A stretch of DNA of 64,000 nucleotides from Schaalia radingae (GCF_900106055.1 NZ_LT629792.1:2170001-2234000), one strand, 5' to 3'. Positions 36,537 to 45,704 are shown, numbered from the stretch's first letter. Made by a program: numbers and translations. The notes: generated by a model from the letters alone, not told the origin.

Positions 36537-37451
36537 ATGGATGCAGATCTTTCTCTTCGGGAGGTTCTGGAAGAGCCCGGTCCGTGGCAGCATCGCCACG
36601 TCAACGCTGGCGGCGCGACCTTCCACGTTGTCGATGCCGGCCCGTTGGAATGTGACCACGCCGTTGTTCTGCTGCACGAATTTCCTTTGTTCTGGCGTTC
36701 CTGGCGGCATGTTATTCCCTCCCTGGCTGAGCAGGGGCATCGTGTGATCGCAGTTGATCAGCGCGGTTTCGGCGCCTCCGACCTGCAGGCCGACAAGGTG
36801 GATCTGCTGCAACTGTCCCATGACGTCACCGCCATCATGTCAGCAATGGGTATTTCCCACTTCACAGTGGTCGGCGCAGGCATGGGCGGTGCTGTTGCAT
36901 GGATGCTGGGAGCTACCAATCCGGTTGCGTTGCGCGCGGTGATGACGCTGGCGGCGCCGCACCCACTGGAACGTACCCTGTGGCCCACACTGCTTCCTCT
37001 GTGGCGCGGGCGTCTGCTCGCCCTGCGCATGGATATTCCCTGGCGGCGCGTCACCTTGCTCAAATCCGGCAAACTCATCGATTCAATGATCCGTTCGTGG
37101 GCGGCGCCCTCACATCGCGAACAGATGCTGGCCGACGCACAACCCTATCGACGCGCAATGGCTCGCGCGTTCGCCGCCTCCGCGACCACTGACTCATTTT
37201 CCAGCACGCGATTCCTGTCCATCGCCTCGCGCAAGGCGCTGGCCGACCCCGTGCAGGTTCCGACTCTGAGCGTGCACTGCGCAGAAGATTCATCACTGTC
37301 GGCTACAGATTTTGCGCGCGATTCACACCATGTGACCTATCCGCTGCACACCACAATGCTGCCCGCAGTGGGGCACTTCGCCCCCGAAGAAGCACCCGAG
37401 CGTGTCACGACCCTGATCAGCGATTTCCTGGCTTCACTGCCCACCACCTGA
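36537..37451 (+). CDS. Alpha/beta-hydrolase fold protein, EphE-like, nucleophile absent
   Basis: 304 aa. The epoxide-hydrolase/haloalkane-dehalogenase pattern is clear: VVLLHEFPLFWRSW (oxyanion HxxP-like), IAVDQRGFGASD, and a C-terminal VGHFAPEEAPERV with the catalytic His. But the nucleophile elbow reads VVGAGMGG (residues 111-118): Gly115 stands where Ser or Asp is required. The protein may be catalytically dead or use another residue. By position it matches EphE (Rv3670) of the conserved block around nth and crp. Confidence 0.82.
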   Translation: MDADLSLREVLEEPGPWQHRHVNAGGATFHVVDAGPLECDHAVVLLHEFPLFWRSWRHVIPSLAEQGHRVIAVDQRGFGASDLQADKVDLLQLSHDVTAIMSAMGISHFTVVGAGMGGAVAWMLGATNPVALRAVMTLAAPHPLERTLWPTLLPLWRGRLLALRMDIPWRRVTLLKSGKLIDSMIRSWAAPSHREQMLADAQPYRRAMARAFAASATTDSFSSTRFLSIASRKALADPVQVPTLSVHCAEDSSLSATDFARDSHHVTYPLHTTMLPAVGHFAPEEAPERVTTLISDFLASLPTT

Positions 37452-38126
37452 TCAGGGCACTACACCGACTTTCGGGCAGCGATCCACCACCGGACACTCA
37501 TCGCATCGGGGCCCCTGGGCAGTGCACACTGAGCGACCATGTGCGATCAGAACATGTGACAGTTTCGTCCAGTTCACGCCTGCCAGCAGTGTTGTCACGT
37601 CCTTTTCGACGCGCGTCACGCTGGTCGCTCTCGTCCATCCCAAACGGCGAGACAGGCGGCCGACATGTGTATCAACTGTCAGTGCGCGCGCTCCGAAACA
37701 CACTCCCATCACGACGTTGGCCGTCTTATGCCCGACCCCGGGGAGTTTTTCCAACTCCTTGTTGGACTGCGGAACCTCACCACCGAATTCAGTGCACAGT
37801 GCCTGAGCGGTCGCAATGATCTGCCCGGATCGTCGGTGCTGGAAACCCAACGGCCGCACGATCTGCTCGACCGTATCGCGCCGCGCCTGAGCAAGGTCCA
37901 GAGCTGTTGGAAATTCCCCGAAGAGCGCCGGCGTGATGCGGTTGACCCGCTCATCGGTTGTCTGCGCCGACAGCATTGTCGCAATGAGCAGCTGGAACGG
38001 CGTCGAACAATCTAATGTGCATGTGGCGTCCGGATAGGCGTTCATCAGCTGACGCGCAAGTGCCTCGGCAGCTTCAGAACCCGCATCGACAAGCCCAGAT
38101 GTGTCGTGTTCTGTTGGAATCGTCAC
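37452..38126 (-). CDS. nth: Endonuclease III
   Basis: 224 aa from GTG 38126; a longer open frame to 38246 has no homologous character. This DNA glycosylase/AP lyase removes oxidised pyrimidines. It has the helix-hairpin-helix LPGVGHKTANVV with the catalytic Lys, the catalytic Asp in TVDTHVGRLSRR, and the 4Fe-4S loop C-x6-C-x2-C-x5-C at the C-terminus. It is convergent with the hydrolase gene, its stop directly abutting, and divergent from crp, the usual actinobacterial neighbourhood. Confidence 0.95.
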   Translation of the reverse strand: MTIPTEHDTSGLVDAGSEAAEALARQLMNAYPDATCTLDCSTPFQLLIATMLSAQTTDERVNRITPALFGEFPTALDLAQARRDTVEQIVRPLGFQHRRSGQIIATAQALCTEFGGEVPQSNKELEKLPGVGHKTANVVMGVCFGARALTVDTHVGRLSRRLGWTRATSVTRVEKDVTTLLAGVNWTKLSHVLIAHGRSVCTAQGPRCDECPVVDRCPKVGVVP

Positions 38127-38274
38127 GTATGAATAATAATATTGACTGTTGTTGCCATACACTCCGGCCAAAACGCCGTGGTGATTGTCACGATTACGAC
38201 ACAATGGAAGATGAAACGCTGCGAGCAGCCTCGCGCGATTCGACATAGACGACAGGAACGGAGTTTGGTCTCAC

Positions 38275-38955
38275 ATGTTTGTTGATGACATTATCAATCA
38301 GGTTCCCCTCTTCGACGGGCTCGACGAGGCGCAGAAGAACTTCTTGCAGTCCAAGATGGGACGCACCGCATTGCGTCGCGGCGAAACTCTCTTTGACGAG
38401 GGCGACCTTGGCGATCGCCTCTACATCATCACCGAAGGCAAGATCAAGCTGGGTCACACCAGCAACGACGGGCGCGAATCACTGCTCGCCGTGCTCGGAC
38501 CGGGCGAAATTATCGGTGAACTGACGCTCTTCGATCCAGGCCCGCGCTCCACGGACGCTACCGCAGTATCCCCGGCGACCCTGCTCTACCTTGAGCACGA
38601 AGACCTCATGGAAATCCTTGACACGAACCCGACGCTGGCCAAGCACATGCTCAAGGCACTTGCCCAGCGTCTGCGCCGCACGAACGAGTCCATGTCTGAC
38701 CTGGTCTTCTCAGATGTTCCAGGCCGTGTCGCCAAGGCGCTGCTTGACCTGGCCGACCGTTTCGGCGCGCCCACCGACGAAGGCGTTCACGTGCCTCATG
38801 ACCTGACTCAGGAAGAGCTTGCTCAGCTGGTTGGCGCGTCGCGCGAAACCGTCAACAAGTCACTGGCTGACTTCGTCTCCCGCGGCTGGATCCGCCTTGA
38901 GGGTCGCGCAGTGACGCTGCTGGATGTTGACCGTCTGGCTCGTCGCGCACGCTGA
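38275..38955 (+). CDS. crp: Crp/GlxR-type cyclic-nucleotide regulator
   Basis: 226 aa. The N-terminal cyclic-nucleotide-binding domain has the phosphate-binding cassette PGEIIGELTLFDPGPRSTDA (residues ~80-99); the C-terminal helix-turn-helix is TQEELAQLVGASRETVNKSLADF (about residues 178-200). It matches the global GlxR/Crp regulators of actinobacteria (Rv3676). It is divergent from nth and ends in a strong bidirectional terminator. It is likely to influence the carbon-use operons of this window, but I did not find convincing TGTGA-N6-TCACA sites to prove it. Confidence 0.95.
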   Translation: MFVDDIINQVPLFDGLDEAQKNFLQSKMGRTALRRGETLFDEGDLGDRLYIITEGKIKLGHTSNDGRESLLAVLGPGEIIGELTLFDPGPRSTDATAVSPATLLYLEHEDLMEILDTNPTLAKHMLKALAQRLRRTNESMSDLVFSDVPGRVAKALLDLADRFGAPTDEGVHVPHDLTQEELAQLVGASRETVNKSLADFVSRGWIRLEGRAVTLLDVDRLARRAR

Positions 38956-38962
38956 AGACGTC

Positions 38963-38999
38963 AAAAAAGTGGGGCGGTCGCTGACCGCCCCACTTTTTT
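38963..38999. terminator. Bidirectional terminator after crp
   Basis: AAAAAAGTGGGGCGGTC (38963-38979), loop GCT, then the exact complement ending in TTTTTT (38983-38999). It works in both directions. Its right end overlaps the stop codon of the small minus-strand gene that follows. Confidence 0.93.
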
Positions 39000-39165
39000 A
39001 TGCCTGTTTTTCTATCGGCCGCTTCAGGTAGGCGACCAGATTATCGGAACCCGTCGGCCCGGGGATGACGGTGACAAGTTCCCACCCGTCAGCACCCCAT
39101 TGATCCAGGATTGCTTTTGTGGCATGTGTAAGCAACGGAATCGTTGCGTATTCCCATGTGGTCAT
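38998..39165 (-). CDS. Small DUF4177-like protein
   Basis: 55 aa, read directly from the sequence: MTTWEYATIPLL at the start, DQWGADGWELVTVIPGP in the middle and LVAYLKRPIEKQA at the end. The W-E-Y opening and GADGWELV core are the DUF4177 pattern (small beta-alpha proteins of unknown function), which occurs near crp and whiB in other actinobacteria. The TAA stop lies in the T-run of the crp terminator. No strong ribosome site is visible upstream. Confidence 0.75.
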   Translation of the reverse strand: MTTWEYATIPLLTHATKAILDQWGADGWELVTVIPGPTGSDNLVAYLKRPIEKQA

Positions 39166-39198
39166 GTCACTAGCCTAACTGTTTGATACCGATGCTTC

Positions 39199-39534
39199 CT
39201 AGCGGCGCACGTGGGCCAGAACTTTCGGGATCCGCGGTGTACGTAGTTCACACGCCAACGCGTCCTGAGATTCGTTGAGCCACTGCCACCAATCCTCCAC
39301 GTCGTCGTAGTGACGCAGCATGGCTCGCCGTTCACGTTCAGTCAGTCCACCCCACACGCCGAAGTTAGCTTCCGACTGCAACGCATCTGCCAGACATTCC
39401 AGGCGCACTTCGCATGCCATGCATTTGACTCGTACCTGGCGTTGGGAAGCTCCCTGCACAAACAGTGCGTCCGGTTCTTCCGTCGCACACAGCGCGCGGG
39501 CGGCCCATGTCTGATCCTGATCGATACTGCTCAT
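39199..39534 (-). CDS. whiB: WhiB-family iron-sulfur transcription factor
   Basis: 111 aa. Four cysteines for the 4Fe-4S cluster: Cys16, then C-x2-C-x5-C at 38, 41 and 47, followed by the turn GVWGGLTERERR and a basic stretch. This is the WhiB class unique to actinobacteria and their phages; position beside ponA2 and crp corresponds to whiB4 (Rv3681c). It is divergent from ponA2 across a 249-base gap and probably senses redox state or nitric oxide (family knowledge). Confidence 0.94.
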   Translation of the reverse strand: MSSIDQDQTWAARALCATEEPDALFVQGASQRQVRVKCMACEVRLECLADALQSEANFGVWGGLTERERRAMLRHYDDVEDWWQWLNESQDALACELRTPRIPKVLAHVRR

Positions 39535-39672
39535 TCCTTGTTCTCCAGTCCATGATCATCCTTGACCATCACTACTGTGACCATACACACATCTGACTCA
39601 TTCAAGCAACACGAGATCATCAATAGTGTGAAATATACTCCTCACAGGATGCATAACAGGCGCCCGCGGCCT

Positions 39673-39695
39673 CCCTCGTCAATCATCGACGAGGG
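39673..39695. terminator. Short hairpin in the whiB-ponA2 gap
   Basis: CCCTCGTC (39673-39680) pairs with GACGAGGG (39688-39695), loop AATCATC. The arm shares CCCTCGT with the hairpins at 8641 and 18688. It lies between divergent genes, so it is not an obvious terminator; a regulatory or repeat-family role is equally likely. Confidence 0.4.
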
Positions 39696-39783
39696 TGACG
39701 CCAGCAGCCTCAATTTGACGAATTCCTCATACCTCAGGCACTTCCCCTCCCCTAATGCACGTGGACACACGTATCCTTAACCT

Positions 39784-42072
39784 ATGTCGAAGCCACAGAC
39801 TCGAACTCGTTCAGTCACGCCAGTCCAGCTGGTGGCGCTCCTGCTCGCCTTCATCTGCATCTCTGCACTGCTGGGCGTCCTGGGTGCCGGTATCGCGGTG
39901 CCTGCCGTGGGATCACTGGGGGTGGCCGCCAAAGCCTCACCATCGATTCTCGAGGGGCTGCCCGAAGATATCGAGATCGTTGCACCGGCTGAAGAGTCGA
40001 CGATGCTCGACGCCAACAATCAGACGATCGCCAAGTTCTACGACAAGCGCCGTATCGTCGTGCCGTCCGACAAGATTTCCGAAGAGATGAAGCAGGCGAT
40101 TGTCGCTATTGAGGACAAGCGATTCTTCACCCATCACGGCGTGGACCCGGACGGCATTATGCGCGCCGTTGTGCGTAACTTCTCCGACGATGACGGCATG
40201 CAGGGTGCATCGACCATCACGCAGCAGTACGTGCGTAACTCGCTGGTGGAGAAAGGCCTTCTGGAAGGCGACCCTGAACAGATTCACGATGCGACGGTGA
40301 GTACACCTGAGCGCAAGCTGCGTGAAATGAAGTACGCGATGAGTCTGGAGCGCCAGATGTCCAAGGATGACATCCTGACCGGCTACCTGAATATCGCACC
40401 ATTCGGCCCCACCACCTATGGCGTTGAAGCCGCTGCTGACCTGTACTTTTCCTCCCACGCATCCGAGTTGACCATGCCGCAGTCGGCGTTGCTGGCGGGC
40501 CTGGTGCAGTCCCCGGTCTCCTACAATCCGCTGGTTCACCCCGATGCCGCTCAGGAACGACGTGACATCGTCCTTTCCGTCATGCTCGATCAGGGCATCA
40601 TTACTCAGCAGGAACACGACGAGGCGGTGGCCACACCTGTTCCCGACATGCTCAACCCGAACGAGCGCCCCCAGGGCTGTGCCGGCGCGGCGACGGGTAT
40701 GGAGTACTTCTGCGAGTTCGCCAAGCAGCAGTTCCTCGACGATGCAATATTCGGTGAGACCCGCATCGAACGTGAACGCCTGCTGAAGACCGGCGGTATC
40801 ACGATTCGCACCACGATTGACGCGAATAAGCAGAAAGCTGCGCTGGACGTTGTCAACGGAGCATTGCCACCGGGTAACGGAGTCGACGCCGCGATCGCGT
40901 CGGTGGAGCCGTCCAACGGCCACATCGTCGCGATGGCTCAAAATACGCACTTCGGCGCACCCAACGAATCTGATCCAGCAATGACGCAGGTGAACTATTC
41001 GGCGGACTCAAACTTTGACGTCGGATCAACCTTCAAGGTATTCACTCTGATTCAGTGGTTCAAGGAAGGTCACGGCGCTTATGAAAGTGTTGGCCGGGGT
41101 AACCGCACTTACACGCCGGGTGATTTCCATTGCAACGGCGCCGCGATCGGTGGCTTCGAGCCGTGGACGGTGGGCGACCTGCCCGGCAAGGACGGCTCCC
41201 ACACGGTCTTGCGCGCCACAGAGATGTCTGTCAACCAGGCATTTGTTAACATGGCGAGCCGCCTCGATTTGTGTGAGATTTTCCAGCGCGCAGCTGACCT
41301 GGGCATTAAGGACCCCAATACGGGTGAAGCGCCGGCCGCCCTCCCGTCCAACATCATTGGTTCGACCGGCGCATCGCCACTCGCGATGGCTTCGGCGTAC
41401 GGCACGCTGGCCAACGGTGGCTCGCAGTGCCCACCGACGGCGCTCCTGTCCGTTTCTGACCGCTCAGAGAATGTCCTGAAGGAATTCAAGCCGTCGTGTC
41501 ATCAGGTCTTGGATCAGGAAGTGGCTGATAAGGTTGCGACGCTTCTGGGCAAGTCAGCTGCTGAATGGTACGGCCCGCAGGAAGGTATTTACCTGGAGGG
41601 TGGCCGCCCGTTTGCCGCAAAGACCGGTACGACTGACTCGAACTCGAACACATGGACCGTTGGCTTCACACCGCAGCTCGCCACCGCCGCGTGGATGGGT
41701 CATGCGAACGCATCATCCCAGCAGGTCTCCGATGTGACGGTGGCCGGACGCTACTACTCGGTTCCTTATGGTTCCACGGTTGGCCTGCACCTGTGGATGC
41801 CGTACATGAACCTTGCTCTTCAGGGTGCGGAAGTCCAGCCCCTGCCGAACGCCAACCTGAATGGCACACGTCAGGTTCAGAACAACGCCAACTCGAACAA
41901 CCAGAACCAGAATCGCGACAGGAACGCAGGTAACAACGCGAACTCCTCGTCCACTAGTTTGTCCACCGACGGCCAGGTTGACCTCAGTAATATTGATCTT
42001 GACAGTTTGAATCTGAAGCCCGGCGAAAGCATCGAGCTTCCTGACGGCACGATTATTGAGCGAGAGAGATAA
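39784..42072 (+). CDS. ponA2: Bifunctional penicillin-binding protein (PonA2-like)
   Basis: 762 aa class A enzyme that polymerises and crosslinks peptidoglycan. One N-terminal membrane anchor (residues ~10-45); transglycosylase domain with the catalytic Glu in IVAIEDKRFFTHHGVDPDGI and ASTITQQYVRN; transpeptidase domain with the active-site serine in VGSTFKVFT (about nt 41022-41048), the second motif SVNQAF and the third motif AKTGTTD (about nt 41620). The C-terminal ~80 residues are Asn/Gln-rich and low in complexity, in place of the PASTA domain seen in some relatives. Followed two bases later by the metallophosphoesterase gene. Confidence 0.95.
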   Translation: MSKPQTRTRSVTPVQLVALLLAFICISALLGVLGAGIAVPAVGSLGVAAKASPSILEGLPEDIEIVAPAEESTMLDANNQTIAKFYDKRRIVVPSDKISEEMKQAIVAIEDKRFFTHHGVDPDGIMRAVVRNFSDDDGMQGASTITQQYVRNSLVEKGLLEGDPEQIHDATVSTPERKLREMKYAMSLERQMSKDDILTGYLNIAPFGPTTYGVEAAADLYFSSHASELTMPQSALLAGLVQSPVSYNPLVHPDAAQERRDIVLSVMLDQGIITQQEHDEAVATPVPDMLNPNERPQGCAGAATGMEYFCEFAKQQFLDDAIFGETRIERERLLKTGGITIRTTIDANKQKAALDVVNGALPPGNGVDAAIASVEPSNGHIVAMAQNTHFGAPNESDPAMTQVNYSADSNFDVGSTFKVFTLIQWFKEGHGAYESVGRGNRTYTPGDFHCNGAAIGGFEPWTVGDLPGKDGSHTVLRATEMSVNQAFVNMASRLDLCEIFQRAADLGIKDPNTGEAPAALPSNIIGSTGASPLAMASAYGTLANGGSQCPPTALLSVSDRSENVLKEFKPSCHQVLDQEVADKVATLLGKSAAEWYGPQEGIYLEGGRPFAAKTGTTDSNSNTWTVGFTPQLATAAWMGHANASSQQVSDVTVAGRYYSVPYGSTVGLHLWMPYMNLALQGAEVQPLPNANLNGTRQVQNNANSNNQNQNRDRNAGNNANSSSTSLSTDGQVDLSNIDLDSLNLKPGESIELPDGTIIERER

Positions 42073-42074
42073 CG

Positions 42075-43112
42075 ATGAGTGAGTTCAACGCGCGCCAGTC
42101 GTTGGCTGCGACGGATCCTCGCATCTTGCTCAATGCGTCCCGTCAGCCATCGGTTCTGCCACCCCGCCTGATCGCAGCGGGCCGCGCGTTGGGCCTGGCC
42201 ACTGCGACGGTGGCGGGTCTGGGGGTCGCTTCGCTTGCCTGGGGTCAGTGCGAGCGACGATGCCCGACGGTGCGGCACTTCTCGATTCCAGTGCCTGCAC
42301 TGCGCCAGGGCGAAGAGCTGCGCATCCTGCACATCTCCGACCTCCACCTGTATTCCGGTCAGGACTTCCTCGTCGATTTTCTTGACCACGTGGCCCGAAC
42401 CGAGGATTTCGACATGGTGATGTCGACGGGCGACAACTTCGGCAATGCGACGGGAGCTTCGCTTCTGCGTGAGGCCTACCGGCCGCTGTTGGCTTACCCC
42501 GGAGTGTTCGTGCTGGGTTCCAATGACTATTACACGTCGTCGACGTTCCGCCCCTGGACGCACTATCTGCGCCGCGATGCGCACGCCACTCGCGACACGT
42601 CTCACCTGGCGCGTCTGCCGTGGCGCGATTTCGTTCAGGGATTGACGAGGGCGTCCTGGGTTGACCTGTCGAATCGGTGCGATCAGCTGACGGTGCGCCT
42701 GTCGCACGGCGACCGGTCGGTGGCGGTCAATCTGGCAGGTGTTGACGATCCGCACCTTGAGCGCGACCGCATGCCGGAGCTGCCGGAGAATTGGGATGAT
42801 TCGGACACCATCCGCATCGGTGTCACTCACGCGCCGTATCGCAGGGTCCTCGATGCGTTCGTTGATCGAGGTGTGGATCTGATCTGCGCGGGACATACTC
42901 ACGGCGGACAGATCGGGCTGCCCGTGTGGGGGGCGTTGGTGACGAACTGCGACCTGCCGCCGCGCTACGCCAAGGGTGTGCACACGTGGAGGCATGAGGG
43001 CGCGTCTGCTCCCCTGCATGTCAGTGCCGGACTGGGTACCTCACCATGGGCGCCGGTTCGTATCGCCACGCGCCCCGAGGTGTCGATTCTGCGTCTGGTC
43101 AGCGCAAACTGA
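42075..43112 (+). CDS. Metallophosphoesterase, Rv3683-like
   Basis: 345 aa. An N-terminal hydrophobic segment (about residues 28-55) suggests a membrane anchor. Metal-binding motifs are in order: LHISDLHLYSG (D-x-H), MSTGDNFGN (GD), LGSNDYY (GNH/D variant), VTHAP, and CAGHTHGGQIGLP (GHxH). It matches the calcineurin-like phosphoesterase that follows ponA2 in many actinobacteria. The substrate is unknown; co-transcription suggests an envelope role. Confidence 0.92.
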   Translation: MSEFNARQSLAATDPRILLNASRQPSVLPPRLIAAGRALGLATATVAGLGVASLAWGQCERRCPTVRHFSIPVPALRQGEELRILHISDLHLYSGQDFLVDFLDHVARTEDFDMVMSTGDNFGNATGASLLREAYRPLLAYPGVFVLGSNDYYTSSTFRPWTHYLRRDAHATRDTSHLARLPWRDFVQGLTRASWVDLSNRCDQLTVRLSHGDRSVAVNLAGVDDPHLERDRMPELPENWDDSDTIRIGVTHAPYRRVLDAFVDRGVDLICAGHTHGGQIGLPVWGALVTNCDLPPRYAKGVHTWRHEGASAPLHVSAGLGTSPWAPVRIATRPEVSILRLVSAN

Positions 43113-43300
43113 GATCGTTTGACATCACCTTGAGCCGCATTATGTGTGGGGGGGACTTAGATCCTTATTCCTTTTGTTTTAATTTTGTTTCTTGCAATAA
43201 ATTAACTCTTTATTTTGGTTAATACCGAAACAGTAGAAGAAAAGTAATTCTTTCGAGTAGCGTAGTCGGCGACAATGTTGTCACACTATTAGGAGATCAC
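43113..43300 (+). promoter_or_regulatory. AT-rich upstream region of the fucosidase gene
   Basis: 188 bases, conspicuously A/T-rich between 43165 and 43255, unlike the rest of the window. An AGGAG ribosome site (43290-43294) precedes the GTG. A weak dyad, ATTAAC (43201-43206) and GTTAAT (43218-43223), shares GTTAA with the fucose-operon operators but is not a convincing match. No clear -35/-10 pair. Confidence 0.4.
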
Positions 43301-45451
43301 GTGAGAAAGCTACATTTTCTTGCATCTTCAGCGTTAACTCTGGGCCTCATAACTTCTATGACAGGTCTAGCCTTCGCTGAACCGTCTGCCGATCTGGCAC
43401 CCGCGAACCCATCCCCCGTGGTAGGCGTGGATGCAGCAATTCCCTACACTGAATCGGAGCGCGCCCAAAACTGGGAAAAGCTGAAGTTCGGAATGTTTAT
43501 CCACTGGGGCGTTTATTCGAACTTCGGTGGATATTACAAAGGTCAACGCCAGCCCCTAGGGTATCCGGAACAGATTAAAGCCTGGTCGAAAATCAGCGAC
43601 GAAGATTATCTTGCTGAAGCAGCACAAATGAATGCGCCTGAATTTGATGCCCATGAATGGTGTCAAAATGCTAAAGACGCTGGAATGAAATATCTGGTTA
43701 TCACATCAAAGCACCATGATGGTTTTGCAATGTGGGATACCGCAACAACTGACTATAACGTCATTGATAAGACCGATATGGGTCTCGACCCTCTGGAAGA
43801 ACTGTCGACTGCTTGCGCCGATGTCGGTTTGAAGTTCGGCGTGTACTTCTCCATTATCGACTGGACTAAGCACGAAGCTGAGCCCTACTCGAACATGAAC
43901 AAGATCCCCGAAAGCATGATGCCCTACATCAAGTCTCAGCTCACTGAGCTGATGACGAAGTACGGCGAAATCGCAGAGGTCTGGTTCGATATGGGCGCTC
44001 CCACTGCCGACCAGTCAGAGCGAATGGCCAACTGGGTGCATGAACTGCAGCCTAACGCCATGGTCAGCTCACGCGTGTGGAACAACAAGGGTGACTTCGA
44101 AGTCGGTGGCGATAACGCGGTCTTCAGCCAGAAACGCCAGGCACCGTGGGAAGCTGCCCGTTCAACGTTCCCCACGTGCTGGGGATACTGCAAGTGGCCT
44201 GAAATAGAAAACAAGCGGCAGAATCCCGCTCAGCTGACCTACCAGATTCAGCACGAAGTCAACAACCTGTTCACAACAGTCGCCAACGGTGGCCAGTACC
44301 TTCTGAATATTGGCCCCAAGGGCACCGGCGAAATGGATCCATTCGAGGTCAACATCCTCAAGGGTGTGGGCGAATGGAACAAGGCTCACCCCGCCATTCT
44401 CAACGGCTCACGCTACGCCCGTTTCCCACAGGAAAACTGGGGATATGCGGTCGTCAACGACAATGCGGTGTACCTGGGTGTCACCGACGGCTGGGCTCCT
44501 GACAAGACCATCCAGTTGCGCGGCCTTTCCTCCACGGTCAAGTCTGTGACAATTGACGGAACGGATACGGAACTTCCGTTCACGCATGAGGGAACCACAC
44601 TGACAGTCACACTCAAGGGCAATTCCCCTGACGCGAACCTGCCGGTGATCAAGGTTGAAACAGAAGGCAAGCCACTGTACCTGTCGGAGAAGACTGTCAC
44701 GTCAGATAACGGCACCTTCACCGCAACCGAAGAGAACGCAGAAAGCATGCCGAGCACCCTTGGATACTCAGGGGACGTGTCCCACACCGTGTACCTGACT
44801 GCCAAGGACAATGCGGTGATGGATGCCACGGCAACTGTCACGTCCAATGCCCTGAAAGACCAGACGATGTACGCCCTCACTGTCGGGGACACGCGGATGG
44901 AAGTGACAGGCGCGCAGCTCAAAGCTGGCGTGGAGATTGGAGCTCTGGCGGCCAATACCGCAACGCCGGTCATGCTGTCACTTGCCAATCCTCCTTACTA
45001 CGCCACACCGCTGGGAATCGACACATTCCAGATGGACGTGAAAGGCACTGTCACCAAAGTCGTGACCCCCGAGGCGCCAACAGTGGTTCCCGCCGACAAG
45101 TGCGGCGTTGAGCAAACGGTGAAGCTTCCAACCCAGGAAGGCGTCACCTACACCACGGAAAAGACCAACTCAACGGTTCACGTCACAGCTTCAGTGGCCA
45201 AGGACTACATGGTTAAAGACGGCGCAACCGTGGAATGGGACCTGTCGGTGGCTGCGCAGCCATGCCCTGTCACCCCAGCCAAGCCGGTCACTCCAGGCAA
45301 AGTCGAACAGTCCAAGAAGAGCGCGGACGGTAAGTACATCGTCGCCAAGGGAATTGCTCGCACCGGCGCGAACAACCTGACTGGCCTCATTGCGCTCAGC
45401 TTCATCGTCGGCGCAACCGCACTCACGGTTGTGTCCCGGAAACGGAGGTGA
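43301..45451 (+). CDS. Cell-wall-anchored GH29 alpha-L-fucosidase
   Basis: 716 aa. A signal peptide (MRKLHFLASSALTLGLITSMTGLAFA) is followed by the GH29 catalytic domain (about 45-350): KFGMFIHWGVYS, ITSKHHDGFAMW, DVGLKFGVYFSIIDW, and the nucleophile Asp in EVWFDMGAP. Beta-rich regions follow. The C-terminus has a sortase-type signal: IARTG, hydrophobic segment, RKRR. The IARTG form resembles the LAXTG signals used by actinobacterial sortase E rather than LPXTG. It would release L-fucose from host mucin or milk glycans at the surface, feeding the fucose genes at 18.8-27.4 kb. It stands alone, with a hairpin downstream. Confidence 0.93.
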   Translation: MRKLHFLASSALTLGLITSMTGLAFAEPSADLAPANPSPVVGVDAAIPYTESERAQNWEKLKFGMFIHWGVYSNFGGYYKGQRQPLGYPEQIKAWSKISDEDYLAEAAQMNAPEFDAHEWCQNAKDAGMKYLVITSKHHDGFAMWDTATTDYNVIDKTDMGLDPLEELSTACADVGLKFGVYFSIIDWTKHEAEPYSNMNKIPESMMPYIKSQLTELMTKYGEIAEVWFDMGAPTADQSERMANWVHELQPNAMVSSRVWNNKGDFEVGGDNAVFSQKRQAPWEAARSTFPTCWGYCKWPEIENKRQNPAQLTYQIQHEVNNLFTTVANGGQYLLNIGPKGTGEMDPFEVNILKGVGEWNKAHPAILNGSRYARFPQENWGYAVVNDNAVYLGVTDGWAPDKTIQLRGLSSTVKSVTIDGTDTELPFTHEGTTLTVTLKGNSPDANLPVIKVETEGKPLYLSEKTVTSDNGTFTATEENAESMPSTLGYSGDVSHTVYLTAKDNAVMDATATVTSNALKDQTMYALTVGDTRMEVTGAQLKAGVEIGALAANTATPVMLSLANPPYYATPLGIDTFQMDVKGTVTKVVTPEAPTVVPADKCGVEQTVKLPTQEGVTYTTEKTNSTVHVTASVAKDYMVKDGATVEWDLSVAAQPCPVTPAKPVTPGKVEQSKKSADGKYIVAKGIARTGANNLTGLIALSFIVGATALTVVSRKRR

Positions 45452-45473
45452 CCTGAACTAACTGCCATCCCTC

Positions 45474-45519
45474 GCGGGTGAGGTTTCCAGCCGTGTCAAC
45501 AGCCAGAAGCCTCACCCGC
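45474..45519 (+). terminator. Hairpin after the fucosidase gene
   Basis: GCGGGTGAGG (45474-45483) pairs with CCTCACCCGC (45510-45519); three more pairs extend the stem inward. The loop is about 20 bases and there is a T/C-rich stretch after it. A plausible terminator. Confidence 0.6.
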
Positions 45520-45585
45520 TTCTCCCTTTCATCAGCGCCACGCAACGGGTGTGACCGAAACTGCAGCGTATTTGCTCTCTTATTT

Positions 45586-45615
45586 TTGTGTACTCAGCAT
45601 CGGCATCGCTATACT
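45586..45615 (+). promoter_or_regulatory. Promoter of tRNA-Pro
   Basis: TTGTGT (45586-45591), 18-base spacer, TATACT (45610-45615), ending 12 bases before the mature tRNA 5' end. Confidence 0.55.
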
Positions 45616-45627
45616 TGAACGGTCGCA

Positions 45628-45704
<77 letters not shown>

